A DNA stretch of 7,981 nucleotides from an uncultured Ruminococcus sp. (lineage in GTDB: Bacteria > Bacillota > Clostridia > Oscillospirales > Ruminococcaceae), in the NCBI GenBank assembly GCA_937910385.1, contig CALEPT010000172.1, positions 1 through 7,981 of the forward strand, read 5' to 3'. The stretch's first letter is position 1. Every line of letters starts with the position of its first letter. The notes beneath the pieces are model-generated. The model made no database searches, was not told the origin of the DNA, and saw nothing but the letters and a program-made list of their open reading frames with translations. Both the position numbers and the translations under genes were made by a program. Below, piece after piece: positions 7,357 to 7,981 of this stretch.

Positions 7357-7369
7357 GGTTTATTCCTCC
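7354..7369 (-). promoter_or_regulatory. Ribosome site fixing a TTG start for the dehydrogenase
   Basis: On the minus strand GGAGG (7365-7369) is followed by an 8-base spacer and TTG (7354-7356). The encoded MKIAVLDW is the expected first beta strand of a 2-hydroxyacid dehydrogenase, so TTG is the start and nothing is lost upstream. The site lies inside the last codons of the membrane-protein gene, whose TAA is at 7360-7362, consistent with coupled translation. Confidence 0.85.
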
Positions 7370-7761
7370 GAAGCGTGGTCAGATACCTCTTCAGCGATAT
7401 CCTCGGCGGTCTCTTGTACATCTTCCACAGCTTTCTTGGCAGAAACCTCGACAGGGCTCGCATCTTTCTGCGGTTTGCAGACTATAGATGTAATGACAGC
7501 TGCAATGATGAGCAGCAGCTCGATAGCACCAATGAGGTAGAAATAGCCCTTTACGTCCGAAAGCCATATCATGAGCGAGAGCGGTATTGCAATAGCAAAG
7601 ATGAGCTGATAGGGCCTTTTGTTGACCGAGAATCTGTAAGCGAAGAAAACGAACGCGATGCAGGCGAAGATAAGGTGGAATTTGAACGGGAACGGGAACA
7701 GTGATGCCTGCGCAGAATCATTTGTCTGGGCGAGTGTCACGAGCATATTCGGAAGATTCAT
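7360..7761 (-). CDS. Small three-helix membrane protein with acidic tail, unknown function
   Basis: 133 residues if started at the ATG at 7761; I do not recognise the family. Three hydrophobic helices are clear: about 28-43 (HLIFACIAFVFFAYRF), 52-68 (QLIFAIAIPLSLMIWL) and 73-95 (YFYLIGAIELLLIIAAVITS). They are followed by a charged C-terminal tail (about 100-133) rich in Glu, Asp and Ala that is probably helical. The upstream ATG at 7842 would give 160 residues, but it falls at the predicted transcription start and has no Shine-Dalgarno. The ATG at 7761 has GGAG with a 5-base spacer, so I prefer it. It is the first gene of the cluster, 3 bases before the dehydrogenase. The first and last genes of the cluster both encode membrane proteins with acidic extensions, which may or may not be meaningful. 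Confidence 0.8.
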   Translation of the reverse strand: MNLPNMLVTLAQTNDSAQASLFPFPFKFHLIFACIAFVFFAYRFSVNKRPYQLIFAIAIPLSLMIWLSDVKGYFYLIGAIELLLIIAAVITSIVCKPQKDASPVEVSAKKAVEDVQETAEDIAEEVSDHASEE

Positions 7762-7842
7762 ATTTACTCCAATCATAATTGGCTGCATTAACGGCTTACA
7801 GCCTGCCGTATTGTATCGGGAAACGTCCCGAAAATTGTCCAT
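7762..7842 (-). promoter_or_regulatory. Structured 5' leader with competing hairpins over the Shine-Dalgarno
   Basis: Assuming transcription starts near 7843, this is an approximately 80-base leader. Minus-strand pairings seen are TCGGGA/TCCCGA (7826-7831 with 7816-7821, loop CGTT), ACGGC/GCCGT (7805-7809 with 7791-7795), GGCTG/CAGCC (7799-7803 with 7781-7785) and CCAAT/ATTGG (7778-7782 with 7769-7773, loop TATG). The last covers two bases of the GGAG site at 7767-7770. The GGCTG/CAGCC stem excludes both ACGGC/GCCGT and CCAAT/ATTGG because they share bases. This could be a translational switch, but the stems are short. It matches no riboswitch or T-box that I recognise. Confidence 0.45.
7767..7770 (-). 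promoter_or_regulatory. Shine-Dalgarno supporting the ATG at 7761
   Basis: GGAG on the minus strand lies 5 bases before the ATG at 7759-7761. No comparable site precedes the in-frame ATG at 7842 or the methionine codons between them. This decides the 133-residue start over the 160-residue one. Confidence 0.7.
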
Positions 7843-7864
7843 ACATTATAGTATAACATATAAT
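7835..7864 (+). promoter_or_regulatory. Possible divergent promoter overlapping the cluster promoter
   Basis: On the plus strand TTGTCC (7835-7840), an 18-base spacer and a perfect TATAAT (7859-7864) overlap the minus-strand promoter. The flanks attata (7845-7850) and tataat (7859-7864) also form a dyad around the minus-strand -10 box. In AT-rich DNA this can arise by chance, and no convincing gene follows on the plus strand inside the window. Confidence 0.3.
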
Positions 7865-7878
7865 CGTGAAAAAAGCAA
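7850..7878 (-). promoter_or_regulatory. Sigma-A-like promoter of the minus-strand gene cluster
   Basis: On the minus strand TTGCTT (7873-7878) is separated by exactly 17 bases from TATACT (7850-7855). Both are close to the TTGACA/TATAAT consensus, in AT-rich surroundings. The start point would fall near 7843. It is the only well-spaced promoter I see ahead of the five minus-strand genes. Confidence 0.7.
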
Positions 7879-7981
7879 CCTGCGCGGACAATATTTTCCC
7901 ACACAAAGCTTAATGACAGTGCAGTTGAGCGATGTACGACTGAGGGCGTTGGTGAGAGTGAACGAGCTTGCGAGTGACAAC
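7862..7981. other. Right-edge region without a convincing gene
   Basis: 120 bases reach the window edge. A plus-strand frame opens at ATG 7913 and stays open for 23 codons to the edge, but it has no Shine-Dalgarno. The last 35 bases contain direct repeats of gagtga (7956-7961 and 7972-7977) and terminal gttg (7948-7951) with caac (7978-7981), a pattern that looks more like a dispersed noncoding repeat than a gene start. Only the first part is visible. Confidence 0.35.

Noticed and set aside
7762..7842. Extending the small membrane protein to the ATG at 7842
   Set aside because: That ATG coincides with the predicted transcription start and has no Shine-Dalgarno, while the ATG at 7761 has GGAG at good spacing.

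Overview
The window looks like a chromosomal segment of an anaerobic gut or rumen Clostridia bacterium of the Ruminococcus/Oscillospiraceae type. The main clue is a secreted-type protein that ends in a type I dockerin of the 'DGRDAS...LTYYA' flavour. Strong GGAGG-type ribosome sites, a TTG start and AT-rich sigma-A-like promoter sequences agree with a Firmicute. Genus is inferred from domain style only.

Left part (1-2019, + strand): the 3' portion of a large modular protein whose start lies outside the window. In order it carries a PEGA/carboxypeptidase-regulatory-like beta domain, a threonine-rich linker, six RCC1 repeats (DNA period 144 bp), a segment I do not recognise, a Big_2-like domain and a C-terminal dockerin. 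The RCC1 tract is clearly more AT-rich than what follows it, as if the propeller module had been acquired or amplified separately. The gene converges on the minus-strand cluster, and both end at one 16-bp perfect hairpin (2065-2106) that should terminate from both sides.

Right part (2154-7842, - strand): five co-directional genes. In transcription order they are a small three-helix membrane protein with an acidic tail, a D-2-hydroxyacid dehydrogenase, proB (glutamate 5-kinase, short form without the PUA domain), proA (glutamate-5-semialdehyde dehydrogenase), and a 676-residue acidic, largely disordered single-pass membrane protein of unknown function. Gaps are 3, 13, 94 and 68 bases, and the first two ribosome sites overlap the end of the gene before, so the first three genes at least should be co-transcribed. 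A good promoter (7850-7878) precedes an approximately 80-base leader that can form mutually exclusive hairpins, one covering the Shine-Dalgarno of the first gene.

ProB and ProA carry out the first two steps of proline synthesis from glutamate; the resulting semialdehyde cyclises to pyrroline-5-carboxylate. ProC is not in the window. The role of the dehydrogenase and the two membrane proteins in this cluster cannot be read from the sequence. The right edge (7862-7981) has no convincing gene. I see no tRNA, rRNA, CRISPR array, insertion sequence or phage gene. The most unusual items are the RCC1-dockerin protein, the acidic membrane protein and the structured leader; none amounts to a demonstrated new system.
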